From: Imperialibacter sp040222385
GTDB lineage: Bacteria; Bacteroidota; Bacteroidia; Cytophagales; Cyclobacteriaceae
Length of the DNA: 64,000 bases
Direction of reading: 5' to 3'
NCBI RefSeq assembly: GCF_040222385.1
Contig: NZ_JAVKDF010000037.1
Coordinates: 62,001-126,000 of the forward strand
The translations under genes were made by a program, and so were the position numbers. The notes under the pieces are model-generated. The model was not told the DNA's origin and searched no databases. It saw only the letters and a program-made list of their open reading frames with translations. The stretch's first letter is position 1. Every line of letters begins with the position of its first letter. Shown in pieces: positions 1 to 8,299 of this stretch.

Positions 1-882
1 AAAGTGGTGGCCGACGATGGGCAGGAAATGGAGTCTGGTGTGCTGACTTTTGCTACGGCCGTTGAACCTGATGCTCCATTTGCTTTTGGGATCATTGGCG
101 ATACCGAGGCCCGGCCCCATGTGAACGACCGGGTGGCCAAAATGCTGTGGGACGAGCGCCCCAACTTTCTCATGATTGTGGGCGACCTAACCGACGGTGG
201 CCAGGAACACCATAAGTTTGAATGGAACTACGAATACTTTGCCGCCATGACGCAGCTCACCAGCCGGGTGCCGGTGTTCCCGGTAGCGGGCAACGGGGAG
301 TCGGATCTATTTTGGTACAACCAGTACCATGCCCTGCCGGAGCCCGAAGGGTACTACTCATTTACCTACGGCAATGCGGAGTTTTTCATGCTCAACAGTA
401 ACCAGCGAGACGAATTTGCTCCCGGCAAAATGCAGTATGTATGGCTGGAGGAGAAACTAAAGGCTTCTACAGCCAAATGGAAGTTTGTGGCACATCACCA
501 TGCCCCCTACTCCGCTGATGAAGACGACTACGGCAACAGCTGGGAAGGCCCTACCGACCTGGGCGACAAAAAGGTGAGAGAGATTGTGCCATTGTACGAG
601 AAGTATGGAGTGGACATGGTGTTCTTCGGCCACCTGCACACCTACCAGCGCACGATGCCTATCGAAGCCAATAAAGTAAGCGAGCAAAATGGCGTCGTCT
701 ACATTCAAGCCGGCGGTGCCGGAGGCAACCTCGAAGACTTTGCGCCTACCCGGGCCTGGTTCAGTGCTAAAACCTACCGGGGTCATCATTATTGCATCGT
801 GGGGGTGAATGGCGGAAGCCTTTCTTTTAAGATGTATGACACAGAGGGGAGGCTTAAGGACTTTTTGGAGTTGAGGAAGTAG
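1..882 (+). CDS. Metallophosphoesterase, 5' end cut by window
   Basis: This is a calcineurin-like metallophosphoesterase of the purple-acid-phosphatase type. The metal-binding motifs appear in the family order: GDTEARPH, then GDLTDGG, then GNGESD, then HHHAPYS, and finally GHLHTYQR. Together these give the Asp/Asn/His set for a two-metal centre that hydrolyses phosphomonoesters or diesters. The reading frame is open from base 1 and the first in-frame codons (GTG at 4 and 7) are not convincing starts, so the N-terminus, probably including a signal peptide and a fibronectin-like domain, lies outside the window. The substrate cannot be told. Confidence 0.85.
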   Translation, partial: KVVADDGQEMESGVLTFATAVEPDAPFAFGIIGDTEARPHVNDRVAKMLWDERPNFLMIVGDLTDGGQEHHKFEWNYEYFAAMTQLTSRVPVFPVAGNGESDLFWYNQYHALPEPEGYYSFTYGNAEFFMLNSNQRDEFAPGKMQYVWLEEKLKASTAKWKFVAHHHAPYSADEDDYGNSWEGPTDLGDKKVREIVPLYEKYGVDMVFFGHLHTYQRTMPIEANKVSEQNGVVYIQAGGAGGNLEDFAPTRAWFSAKTYRGHHYCIVGVNGGSLSFKMYDTEGRLKDFLELRK

Positions 883-902
883 GGTTTGGGATTGTTGATT
901 TT

Positions 903-1070
903 GACGTCATCCGAGGGAGCATTGTAATTACCAATTGTGTCTAAAAATGGCCGACGACCGAAGCAATCCGGTCATTAACACTCAGGCTCCGAAGTGAACA
1001 GGATTGCTTCGTCACTTTGTATCCAGAGCACACAATGCAACCCAGTTCAAGTTCCTCGCAATGACAACGT
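903..1070. repeat. Dispersed intergenic repeat with imperfect terminal inverted repeats
   Basis: The gap between the phosphoesterase and the next gene is largely filled by one structured element. Its left end reads GTCATCCGAGG (906-916). The reverse complement of its right end (1054-1065) reads GTCATTGCGAGG, so the termini are imperfect inverted repeats. Inside, an 11-bp perfect inverted repeat CGAAGCAATCC is found at 959-969 and 1001-1011. The GTCATTGCGAGG and GAAGCAATCC modules resemble short non-coding repeats that are scattered between genes in many Bacteroidota genomes. I infer a dispersed repeat of MITE or structural-RNA type; copy number cannot be seen here. Confidence 0.5.
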
Positions 1071-1109
1071 TAATATTTACGTTTCTTAATGAGATTTGTC
1101 GGCGAATCA

Positions 1110-3824
1110 CTACTCATCCTTCTCATCCACCACACACCTAAAACCCACGGTAGCACTTCTTTCAAACCCCGGTGACACCCGCAGCAGCATCTGTCGCCAG
1201 GGAAGGGGCTGGGGGCCACCTTTTACATACCACCAGCTTGAAGTTGGGTTGAAGTAGCTGCCGCCCTTTAGTATTATGAATTCGCTCGTGCCATTGAAGT
1301 AGACATCGTTGGTCAGTTGCCATACATTGCCCACCAGGTCTTCGAGTCCAAGTGTGTTTTTCCCATCGGGAAATTGTCCCACAGCAAACGGCTGACCGTT
1401 GGCACGACTGGTTTTAGTGCTGTCCATCTCGGTGCCCCAGGGCCAGGTATGGGAGGCATTGCCCGCCTGGGCGGCATACTGCCATTCCAGCTCGGTCGGC
1501 AACCGGTATCCCTTCCACTCCGCATAAGCCCGGGCATCTTCAATGTCTACATACACTACGGGAAAGTCTTCTTCTCCTTTCTTTGGTTTGCCACCTGGCC
1601 AGTGTTTAAGAAAATTGGTGTCGTCATTGGGGCGGTAGCAGGTGGCAGCCAGAAAGTCGTAGTACTGGGCATTGGTTACCGGGTAGCGATCCATCCAGAA
1701 GCTGTGCATGAGCGTGTCTTTTTCAAGCTGTTTCGGGTAAGGAATAAACTCTCCTTCCCGGGCATCCACTTTGTAGTGATAGTTGCCGCTGGGTATCCGG
1801 ACTGAAGTTGGGTCGATATTGTTACCTGCTGTGCTGGCGGAGCTTGAGATCAGCCAGGGATCCGAAGCTTTTAGTTCGAATACCACTTCATCCATTAGCT
1901 CACCATCGGTGAGGTACTGGATGACCACGCTGCCCTCTTGCCAGCCAAATGTCTTTCTAAGCGACAGGCTGTGCTTTCCGCCTTCCAGTTCATAGGGTTT
2001 TTTGTCGTAGCTGGGGCCATTGATGGATAAGGTGATCTTTCCTGGCGGGCTTTCTAGCGCCAATTCATCGCCCTGGCGGCTGACCTCCAACACTTTCGGA
2101 AATACGGCGACCACACTCACCGTGCCTTCGTTGTTGGTGCCAAGGTCGCCAGGCGCAAATCCATCGATGGAAACAATCGCTTTGCCACCTTCCACACTTA
2201 CCGGTTGGTGCGCCCACAGGCTGACGGCGTGATGAGTGTCGGGCAGTTCCAGGTCAAACAGAGGCCCCGTGAAGCCTTCAGGGTTGGCGTTGTAAATCGT
2301 GTAGAGAGTTTTGGCGTCACTCTTCCACTCGTTAACATACACACTGTCCCGAAGCGTTGGAACTAGTGGGGTGAGGGTGCTGTAATTGAAAACATCGCTG
2401 TTGCTGCGGAGCACCATCAGTATCCTGCCCAGGTGTTTGTACTGCTCATCTACCCATTCTGGTCGGCCGGGTTGGAACTGATTGATCTCTACACCATGGC
2501 CGTTGAAAAGACTTAGGTTATATTCCCGCAAGATGGGCTCATAGGCCAATTCCGCCACCCGGAAAATAGCGAAATCAGGCTTGATGAATTTGTTGAGGTT
2601 GAGCAAAGGAGGGTACTCTAGTGCATTGTGCACCCTACCGGAAATAATGCCCGGCATGTCTTTGGGAATGGCCATGCCCTCGCTGTACATGATTACGCCC
2701 TCTTTGGCGGCATCGCCTGCCGCTTGTATCTCGCCGCTGCTACTGCCCCTGGTGTCGAGCACTACGCCGTCGGTGTCAGTGGCTTTGAGCATGTCGGTCA
2801 TGCTTGCCATCTGCTCGGCGAACGTAGTAGCGGTAGTACTTTCATCCCATGGATTGTAGCAGAGGAAAATCTTTGTGCCTGCTTTGTGAGCATCGGTGGT
2901 GATGCGTTTCAGCTCTTTCATGCCGCCTGGCAGGTTGCGGAACATGTCCCACTGATTGCGCTGGTCGAGGCCAAGGGCTGGCCAGGTGGGCCAGAAACCA
3001 ATAACATCCCAGCCGCCGAGCAAAGGATTTGCTTTTTCGATTGTTTTGGGCAGGTAATAGATGCCATAGCGGGGGTTGTAAAAGTCTTTGTCCCAGGCCA
3101 TCATCAGATTGATGGCATATGCCTTCCGAATCCACGCAAGGTCAGGGCGGTCGAAGAGGCTGTTGTCAAATTGCTCCAGGTCAAAGAGCATATGCTTTTG
3201 AAACATGAGCCGCAGCCCTTCCTGCCAGTTGCCAGCGAACGGCTCATACCAAAGCTCGTAAGTGACCTCACCACCAGGGTACACGACCGTTTCGAATCGT
3301 TTGCGCTGTGCCTTCTCCCAGCTTTGGCGGCGAGCCAGCCCGGCTACAGCGTTGCCATCGGGCAGGGGCAGAATGCCAAAACCCAGCTCCCAGGCGTTGT
3401 CGGGCAGAATGACACCAATGGGGCCAAAGCCCGGTCGGTAAATCACGCTGCGTGACAGCCGGTGTTCTCCCAGCCCGGTGATGTACACATGGTCGGGATT
3501 TTCACCAAACGGCACCACATTTTCGATGGTGAGGGTGTCTGTGGCCGAGGTATTTTTGAAGGTGAAAGTGATTTTGTAAGGCAGGGAAGATTTGGATGAT
3601 GGATGCGTGTAAAGAGTTTCAAATCTCTTGTCAGCACCTTCCTGTACGGCACTGCCGATCACCTTGCCATTGACCCGGAAAGAGATAAAGGGAACGTGAT
3701 CTGTTTGGTATTTAGTGCCTGAAGGCAGAGACACCCGTTGAATACCAGCTTTACTGTATTCAAACAGCTGGGCCTTAACGGAAAAAGTAGCTAGGGACAG
3801 AAGAAGGACGGCCAGTTTTCGCAT
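1110..3824 (-). CDS. Secreted glycosidase-like protein fused to an FGE-sulfatase domain
   Basis: The 904-residue protein starts with a clear signal peptide (MRKLAVLLLSLATFSVKAQ). Residues from about 210 to 480 look like a glycoside-hydrolase TIM barrel: aromatic-rich strands, a GGWDVIGFWPTW segment, a FLCYNPWDES segment and a possible catalytic DGVVLDTRG aspartate. A beta-sandwich-like stretch follows. The last ~200 residues are a formylglycine-generating-enzyme/sulfatase-modifying-factor domain: FWMDRYPVTNAQYYDFL, GYRLPTELEWQYAA, LVGNVWQLTNDV, LKGGSYF, and the terminal VGFRCV. In this superfamily such domains are often non-catalytic or carry other chemistry. I infer an exported carbohydrate-active protein; the substrate and the role of the C-terminal domain are unknown. 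Confidence 0.75.
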   Translation of the reverse strand: MRKLAVLLLSLATFSVKAQLFEYSKAGIQRVSLPSGTKYQTDHVPFISFRVNGKVIGSAVQEGADKRFETLYTHPSSKSSLPYKITFTFKNTSATDTLTIENVVPFGENPDHVYITGLGEHRLSRSVIYRPGFGPIGVILPDNAWELGFGILPLPDGNAVAGLARRQSWEKAQRKRFETVVYPGGEVTYELWYEPFAGNWQEGLRLMFQKHMLFDLEQFDNSLFDRPDLAWIRKAYAINLMMAWDKDFYNPRYGIYYLPKTIEKANPLLGGWDVIGFWPTWPALGLDQRNQWDMFRNLPGGMKELKRITTDAHKAGTKIFLCYNPWDESTTATTFAEQMASMTDMLKATDTDGVVLDTRGSSSGEIQAAGDAAKEGVIMYSEGMAIPKDMPGIISGRVHNALEYPPLLNLNKFIKPDFAIFRVAELAYEPILREYNLSLFNGHGVEINQFQPGRPEWVDEQYKHLGRILMVLRSNSDVFNYSTLTPLVPTLRDSVYVNEWKSDAKTLYTIYNANPEGFTGPLFDLELPDTHHAVSLWAHQPVSVEGGKAIVSIDGFAPGDLGTNNEGTVSVVAVFPKVLEVSRQGDELALESPPGKITLSINGPSYDKKPYELEGGKHSLSLRKTFGWQEGSVVIQYLTDGELMDEVVFELKASDPWLISSSASTAGNNIDPTSVRIPSGNYHYKVDAREGEFIPYPKQLEKDTLMHSFWMDRYPVTNAQYYDFLAATCYRPNDDTNFLKHWPGGKPKKGEEDFPVVYVDIEDARAYAEWKGYRLPTELEWQYAAQAGNASHTWPWGTEMDSTKTSRANGQPFAVGQFPDGKNTLGLEDLVGNVWQLTNDVYFNGTSEFIILKGGSYFNPTSSWWYVKGGPQPLPWRQMLLRVSPGFERSATVGFRCVVDEKDE

Positions 3825-3918
3825 GCACTAATATCGGGAAGATTTGGGAAAAGAGGAGGGGTGAGATTGATATGGTTCATTGTGCACTAACCACACGCTT
3901 GGCGACTTGCTAGCCATC

Positions 3919-4359
3919 TTATTCTGCCAACAACTCGTGCACCGTTTTAGCTGACCCGCCGAGTTGAATTACTGTATTTCTAAATGTTATATCATTGGTG
4001 ATAAGTGTTAAGTAGTTTTTTATAGCTGTTTCACCAATTATTGCATCGTTGGTTTTTTTTCGGTTCCCCTTCCGGAGCTTCTCTATCAGTTTGCCATCTC
4101 CAATTTTTGCAGATCCAATTCTAGAAGTTCCAATAACAAAAGATTCTGTTGGAATTTTAGTTGGTCTAAGTTCGATCAACATCAGAAACAAGCGAGCTCT
4201 TTTTTCAGAATCAGAGCATCTGTTTAATTCATCAATTTGAATGTGCGTCAAGAAGATTTCAGCATTCAAATTTTCGATAACTTCAAGTTTCAATTTACCA
4301 GAAACAATATCATCGAAAACATTGGAATCAAAAATGAGTTTCATTCGGACAGGGTTCAT
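3919..4359 (-). CDS. PIN-domain nuclease-like protein
   Basis: The protein (about 147 residues) has a PIN-like layout: an N-terminal strand with LIFDSNVFDD, a middle acidic QIDELNR, then TNDAIIGETA, and LITNDITF near the C-terminus. These supply the four acidic residues that bind metal in PIN ribonucleases such as VapC toxins. I chose the start at 4359 (4344 is equally possible), because the longer frame runs back through the REP hairpin at 4390-4408, which is not coding. No VapB-like antitoxin lies directly upstream. Base composition is AT-richer than the flanking core genes, fitting acquired DNA. It may be a solitary toxin or a housekeeping PIN protein. Confidence 0.6.
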   Translation of the reverse strand: MNPVRMKLIFDSNVFDDIVSGKLKLEVIENLNAEIFLTHIQIDELNRCSDSEKRARLFLMLIELRPTKIPTESFVIGTSRIGSAKIGDGKLIEKLRKGNRKKTNDAIIGETAIKNYLTLITNDITFRNTVIQLGGSAKTVHELLAE

Positions 4360-4389
4360 TGTGAGATATAAGAATGGCTCTTTAGCCGA

Positions 4390-4408
4390 GGTTCGTGTCT
4401 CACGAACC
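4390..4408 (-). repeat. REP hairpin, copy 1
   Basis: Read on the minus strand this is GGTTCGTGAGACACGAACC: an 8-bp stem with a 3-base loop AGA. It is identical over 19 bases to copy 2 (5122-5140) and differs by one loop base from copy 3. On the minus strand the bases after the hairpin (CGGCTAAAG) resemble those after copy 2 (AGGCCAAAG), so homology extends beyond the palindrome. It lies between the stop of the unknown gene at 4416 and the start of the PIN gene. Confidence 0.85.
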
Positions 4409-4415
4409 ATGTACC

Positions 4416-5048
4416 TTATTTGCAATCGTATTTTTCCTTTTCTCCCAATACTATTACGCCATTTTTTTGAACGTAACCGTTGGTTTCGAAGTGGGTACAA
4501 ACCGTGTCAAATTCATCAATCGCACCTTTTTCATATACCACTCTCGACTCGAAGAAAGAATGGATTTTTAAATTTGTATCGATGACTGCATATTCTTCGC
4601 ACTCCAAGATTTCTCCGGCATATATTACACTGTTCTCTTCAGTAAGTGACTCATAGGAAATACGTTTGCCCTGTTTATCAAAGGTCACCAAATTGGGTTT
4701 GCTTATTGCTGAAATGGTAATAAAGATAAACGAGTAGAAGCTCGAAGTGTCGGGGAGTGCTCCAATGACAAAGCTAGCAGTTCCTCTGAAATCCGCACAT
4801 AGAGTTGAGTCTTTGCCCCAACATTGAATTCTGTAAGTACCGTTTGTTGAGGCATTGAAAAGTGCCTTGTACGGGAGTGACACAAAACCAACTTCGTTGA
4901 TCAAATCATGGAGTAGATTTTTTTTTGAGCCATCTTGTCTGCTCGCTCTTGTAATTTCCTCGGTGTCTTTTATCGAACTGCTGCTTGCTAGGAGTACCAT
5001 TACAGAAAACAAGGTGAGGAATCTTGGCAGTCTATTTAATTGTAGCAT
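4416..5048 (-). CDS. Unknown exported protein between two REP hairpins
   Basis: I do not recognise this protein. The start at 5048 gives a hydrophobic signal-like N-terminus (MLQLNRLPRFLTLFSVMVLL) followed by a Ser-rich stretch. The frame is open further upstream, but that extension would translate REP copy 2, so it is rejected. The mature part (about 180 residues) is rich in beta-strand-like alternation and contains two scattered cysteines, with no known motif. The gene sits exactly between REP copies 1 and 2, both in the same orientation, as if it were cargo. Its composition is AT-rich like the PIN gene. Confidence 0.55.
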   Translation of the reverse strand: MLQLNRLPRFLTLFSVMVLLASSSSIKDTEEITRASRQDGSKKNLLHDLINEVGFVSLPYKALFNASTNGTYRIQCWGKDSTLCADFRGTASFVIGALPDTSSFYSFIFITISAISKPNLVTFDKQGKRISYESLTEENSVIYAGEILECEEYAVIDTNLKIHSFFESRVVYEKGAIDEFDTVCTHFETNGYVQKNGVIVLGEKEKYDCK

Positions 5049-5119
5049 ATCCCGAGTGTTCAGTCTAGGTTTAACGCCATAGCTAATCTGGCCGGTCAAA
5101 TTGTTATTTTGCTTTGGCC

Positions 5120-5142
5120 TTGGTTCGTGTCTCACGAACCAA
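5120..5142 (-). repeat. REP hairpin, copy 2 (upstream of RAYT)
   Basis: The 19-base core equals copy 1, and the stem here extends to 10 bp (TTGGTTCGTG on the minus strand, loop AGA). Over 25 bases (5118-5142) it matches copy 3 with one difference when copy 3 is read on the plus strand. The two hairpins next to the transposase are therefore in inverted orientation. It lies 80 bases before the RAYT start codon. Confidence 0.9.
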
Positions 5143-5222
5143 CCCACAACGCAACATAAAATTATCTATTACACATGTAAATTGAATGGGGTTTCGTAAT
5201 TTATTGCTAGCAATGAATCACT

Positions 5223-5780
5223 ATGAGTGACATTTTTACAGACAGGCGTAAATCATACATGGATATCGGTGAAATATTCTTTTTCACTGCGACTATCAAC
5301 AGTTGGATGCACCTTTTGGCGGCCAACAATTACAAGCAGGTAGTGGTTGATAGTTTGGAAAACCTCAAAAGCCGTAGCTTGGCTGATATATTTGCCTTTG
5401 TGATTATGCCAAATCACATTCACGTGATTTGGAGAACTTTGTCGTTAAATGGGAAGGAAACAGTGCAGGGCTCATTTTTGAAATATACGGCCCATTGTTT
5501 TAGAAGAATGCTGATGAACGACGACCCTGCGGAGCTTAGAAAGTACTCGGTGGTTGCCAAAAACAAACAATTCGAATTTTGGCAAAGAGATTCCCTTGCT
5601 ATTCATCTATACTCAAAAGAAGTGGCGTTGCAAAAGCTCGACTACCTTCATCGCAATCCGCTTGCAGAACATTGGCAGCTAGCTAAGGAGCCAAGTGATT
5701 ACTATTGGTCCTCAGCTTCGTTTTATGATCAGGGTGTCAGCCCATTTGGTTTTTTGAGTGATTTGAGAAATGAGTTTTAG
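5223..5780 (+). CDS. REP-associated tyrosine transposase (RAYT, Y1/HUH family)
   Basis: The 185-residue protein belongs to the IS200/IS605-like Y1 transposases, REP-associated subgroup. It has the HUH metal-binding motif in MPNHIHVIW (His65, His67). The likely nucleophilic tyrosine is Tyr141 in KLDYLHRNPL, and the usual late WSSASFY segment follows. Family length is about 150-220 residues, so it appears complete. It has no flanking direct repeats or classical insertion-sequence ends. Instead it is bracketed by hairpins at 5120-5142 and 5791-5813, the arrangement expected of a REPtron, in which the enzyme cuts and rejoins single-stranded REP DNA. It is probably a domesticated, single-copy enzyme that disperses or maintains REPs. 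Confidence 0.9.
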   Translation: MSDIFTDRRKSYMDIGEIFFFTATINSWMHLLAANNYKQVVVDSLENLKSRSLADIFAFVIMPNHIHVIWRTLSLNGKETVQGSFLKYTAHCFRRMLMNDDPAELRKYSVVAKNKQFEFWQRDSLAIHLYSKEVALQKLDYLHRNPLAEHWQLAKEPSDYYWSSASFYDQGVSPFGFLSDLRNEF

Positions 5781-5790
5781 TGGTAATGAA

Positions 5791-5813
5791 TTGGTTCGTG
5801 GGACACGAACCAA
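5791..5813 (+). repeat. REP hairpin, copy 3 (downstream of RAYT)
   Basis: The plus strand reads TTGGTTCGTG, loop GGA, CACGAACCAA: a perfect 10-bp stem starting 11 bases after the RAYT stop codon. It differs from copy 2, read on the other strand, by a single A-to-G change in the loop, and shares the trailing GG. This copy is inverted relative to copies 1 and 2. Confidence 0.9.
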
Positions 5814-5862
5814 GGAAATTAGGCTGTTAGCCAATGCGGTTTTCAAAACAAATGGTGAAATT

Positions 5863-6318
5863 CTATTTCAATCGTGGATCAAAATATTCATCCGTTTCAT
5901 CCAATTTGGACACATATTTCCCGAACTCCGGATGTTCGGGAAATAACAGGATATTCTTCTCTCTGGGTGACTGGACCGATGGAACAACCACCCCAACATA
6001 CAGTTGGCTATCCATGATATCCTTTACCATCGCCGCTAATTGCCTGGGGTAGGGATAGGCATGCCAGGTTGGTGGTAAGTCGGCGACGGTCATTTCTGCC
6101 AGTGGAGTTTCATCGTCTATTTCAAGAGTCAGTACGTACCTGTTCTGAGGTATTCTCGACCCACTATTAGCCAGCGTTTCCAATTTGGCAAGGGCGATGT
6201 TCTCTGAGGTATACACCACCCACATATCTTTGGTGCTCCAGCGGCCGTTTGCAAAACGAGAACCAAGAGGAGGGTAAGTGGACTGGTATTTCTTCTTTTC
6301 TATTCTAAAAACCAGCAT
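5863..6318 (-). CDS. RES-domain toxin
   Basis: The 151-residue protein is a RES-family toxin. It begins MLVFRIEKKKYQ, has an arginine in NGRWSTKD, then a YTSENIALAKLE helix with the conserved glutamate, and ends near the C-terminus with VPSVQSP and NILLFPEHPEF. Known RES toxins degrade NAD+ and stop growth until neutralised by the partner antitoxin. It is the second gene of a two-gene operon: its ATG overlaps the antitoxin stop codon by one base (TAATG). The 3' side ends close to REP copy 3. Identification rests on motif order and on the partner gene. Confidence 0.88.
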   Translation of the reverse strand: MLVFRIEKKKYQSTYPPLGSRFANGRWSTKDMWVVYTSENIALAKLETLANSGSRIPQNRYVLTLEIDDETPLAEMTVADLPPTWHAYPYPRQLAAMVKDIMDSQLYVGVVVPSVQSPREKNILLFPEHPEFGKYVSKLDETDEYFDPRLK

Positions 6319-6812
6319 TAGCCATACACTCCATACTCTACCCGGTCAATAGCTTCCAAAACCGCTGTTCTACCACTTTCGGTCATCAAAAGGTCAATCG
6401 GACGCTGATCCCCCAGGTTGGCTATCTTCGATTGAAGCCACTCTTCAAACGGCTCCGGCCCTTCAAAGGCTTCCATTCCTCTCTGGTAAATTTTGAACAA
6501 GCTTGAAAGTCGGTCCACCGTGCCCATATCAAGTTCCGGCTCATCTTTGGCCCTGTAGAAAGTAGTTTTGCTCATGTCAAGCAGCTCTGCCACTCTGGCC
6601 ACGGGCAGGTTTGTTAAACCGGGAACCTCACCAAGAAATGAGCCTTGCAACCGAAGTGTACCTACACCTGCATAGCCCAGGAGTTGATCAATTTCGGCTT
6701 GTACGTCATTGCGGCTGGCCCGCCACTTGTTCGGCTGAACATGCTGATACTTTCGCTGACCGGCACCATACCTGGTGACGTTTTTTAATACCGACCGCAC
6801 TTTTTGTTTCAT
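6318..6812 (-). CDS. Xre/MbcA/ParS-type antitoxin
   Basis: The 164-residue protein pairs with the RES toxin downstream. The middle has an Xre-like helix-turn-helix (PVARVAELLDMSKTTFYRA). The C-terminus is the toxin-binding MbcA/ParS (DUF2384) domain, with the typical RPIDLLMTESGRTAVLEAIDRVEYG ending that continues across residues 140-164. In this family the antitoxin blocks the NAD+ site of the toxin and represses its own promoter. The first 40 residues are basic and variable. Translational coupling with the toxin (one-base overlap) agrees with the usual antitoxin-first order. Confidence 0.88.
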   Translation of the reverse strand: MKQKVRSVLKNVTRYGAGQRKYQHVQPNKWRASRNDVQAEIDQLLGYAGVGTLRLQGSFLGEVPGLTNLPVARVAELLDMSKTTFYRAKDEPELDMGTVDRLSSLFKIYQRGMEAFEGPEPFEEWLQSKIANLGDQRPIDLLMTESGRTAVLEAIDRVEYGVYG

Positions 6813-6918
6813 TTGGTACTTTCAACTTCCTATTTGAAACTCAATTTAAGAACAATCATTGATTATTAAAGGTTTGGGTGTACAATTTTGTGGTCAGATA
6901 GCTGCTTATTCAGCCCTC

Positions 6919-7389
6919 TCATTCTTCTTCCCCGGCCCTATACTTAATCTGCATGCCACTCAAAAAGTACCGCAGATATTGGTCGTTACAAGGCCTGTAC
7001 TGGCTTTGTTTGGGGTTGCGGAAGAAGGCGCTTAGCTCATGGGGGCCGATGCTTTTGCCTTTCAGTTTGAAAATGGCCTGGATATCTTCTGAGCTTAGGT
7101 TGAAGGCAATCTTGAGCTTTCTGAGGATAATATTATTATTGAGCTGTTGCTCTGGCGCAGGCTGATCGCCCTCTCTTGTGCCACGTTTTTCGTTGATGAG
7201 TCCGTTGAGAAAAATCGCCAGCTTGATATCAGGCATTTCCTGGAAGGTTTCTTCATCTTCTCTTTTCATGTAGTCGCTCACTTCGGCCCTGGTTACATGA
7301 TGCCCAGCCTGTGCAAACAGCTCAATCATCTGTGAGTCACCGGCATCAAGCAGGTAGCGCAATCGGCGGAAGATATCGTTGTTGGTCAT
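6919..7389 (-). CDS. DUF1456 family protein (YehS-like)
   Basis: The 156-residue protein carries two copies of the DUF1456 repeat. Each copy has the form N-N-I-LR-L(R/K)-, with MTNNDIFRRLRYLLDAGD at the start and NNNIILRKLKIAFNLSSED in the second half. Each repeat also has a VTRAEVSDYMKRED-type segment. The length matches the family (about 155). The molecular function is not established for the family; the fold is helical and soluble. It is a stand-alone gene on the minus strand with about 100 bases before the antitoxin gene. Confidence 0.8.
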   Translation of the reverse strand: MTNNDIFRRLRYLLDAGDSQMIELFAQAGHHVTRAEVSDYMKREDEETFQEMPDIKLAIFLNGLINEKRGTREGDQPAPEQQLNNNIILRKLKIAFNLSSEDIQAIFKLKGKSIGPHELSAFFRNPKQSQYRPCNDQYLRYFLSGMQIKYRAGEEE

Positions 7390-7444
7390 ATCGAGTGCAA
7401 ATTTAAGAGAAAACTGTTGGCAATATGACTGCAGAAGGAAAACC

Positions 7445-7858
7445 TCAACCCCTCTTCGACCTCATGGCCTTCACTTTCTTGATGGAGTCGTCAGCCATAA
7501 ACTTTTTGTATTCCTCTGTTTCGGCTCCGTAAATGGCAATTTTCCCTTCAGCATTGGCGTGAACGCCCCAGCCGTATTGTTTGGTGAGTGGTGAAGCTCT
7601 AAAACATGGCTGGCCTTTTGAGAAGTAATGCTCACGCTGCTCTTCGATTTCACTCTGTTCGAACTCCCGCCTCACAGCAAACACAGCAAATAATACCTCA
7701 TCAGAGGTGTATTTGTAGGGGTTTTCGTAGACCATATCGAACTGCATATTGGCTACTGACTTTTTTTCTCCTTTTAGTGGAGGCACGGCAGCTTGCTCGC
7801 TGGGGCTGTCTTCTGCGATTTCTATAAATGTATTGTAGTAGTTGGTGGTGTGTTCCAT
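7445..7858 (-). CDS. DUF6157-like protein
   Basis: The start at 7858 (MEHTTNYYNTFIEIAEDSP) is preferred over one five codons upstream because the TTNYYNTFIEIAED beginning is the characteristic start of this small family. The mature protein is about 137 residues, soluble, and contains a QYGWGVHANAEGKIAIYG strand-turn-strand segment and a basic C-terminus. The family function is unknown. The gene is monocistronic on the minus strand, 55 bases before the DUF1456 gene. Confidence 0.65.
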   Translation of the reverse strand: MEHTTNYYNTFIEIAEDSPSEQAAVPPLKGEKKSVANMQFDMVYENPYKYTSDEVLFAVFAVRREFEQSEIEEQREHYFSKGQPCFRASPLTKQYGWGVHANAEGKIAIYGAETEEYKKFMADDSIKKVKAMRSKRG

Positions 7859-8299
7859 TATCCCTTGAGGCAATTGTGGTTATGAACATAAAGGTATCGG
7901 GTGTGCCTGTCAACCTTATGTCAGTAGGTGGAAAAAAGATTTGGTAGCTTTTGCTGCCATCACAGAACTTTTTACGGCAGTGCAGCAACCATCTTCAGCA
8001 AACCTTGAATTGGGAATTCATTCCTTAAGTGAGATAAGGTCAATATATTTAGTGTTGACTTACCTATTCGCACCTTCTGTCGATCTATGCCTGGGTGTTT
8101 CTGTGGTCTTTCTTGCTTACCAGGTGAAAACGTTTCTTGGATAAGATGTTATGGGAACATTAGAGGCTGGAGCAAATTCGCAACTTTGAATAACAAAAAG
8201 ACATATTTTCGCCGACCCACCCACTTACCGCTCCTAAAGTATCCAAAACATCGATGTGCCCGCAGGCGTTGTTTTATTAAACAACCCTAAACGTTATTA
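7859..8299. other. Intergenic region, 441 bases
   Basis: This is the space between two divergent genes (DUF6157 on minus, barrel-like protein on plus). I see no RNA gene, repeat or convincing small reading frame in it. The plus-strand promoter is probably within the last 120 bases, where an AT-rich stretch with a TTTG (8185-8188) occurs, but a full TTTG/TAnnTTTG pair is not present. Confidence 0.4.

Noticed and set aside
2628..3455. 275-residue open frame on the plus strand
   Set aside because: It lies wholly antisense to the glycosidase/FGE fusion gene, has no family motifs, and its composition mirrors the opposite codon pattern.
3874..3892. GGTTCATTGTGCACTAACC, a possible fourth REP copy
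   Set aside because: Only the outer four bases pair, and the stem is broken; resemblance to the 19-bp REP is weak.
5049..5147. N-terminal extension of the unknown gene at 4416
   Set aside because: Those codons translate REP copy 2 and the start at 5048 gives a signal-like N-terminus.
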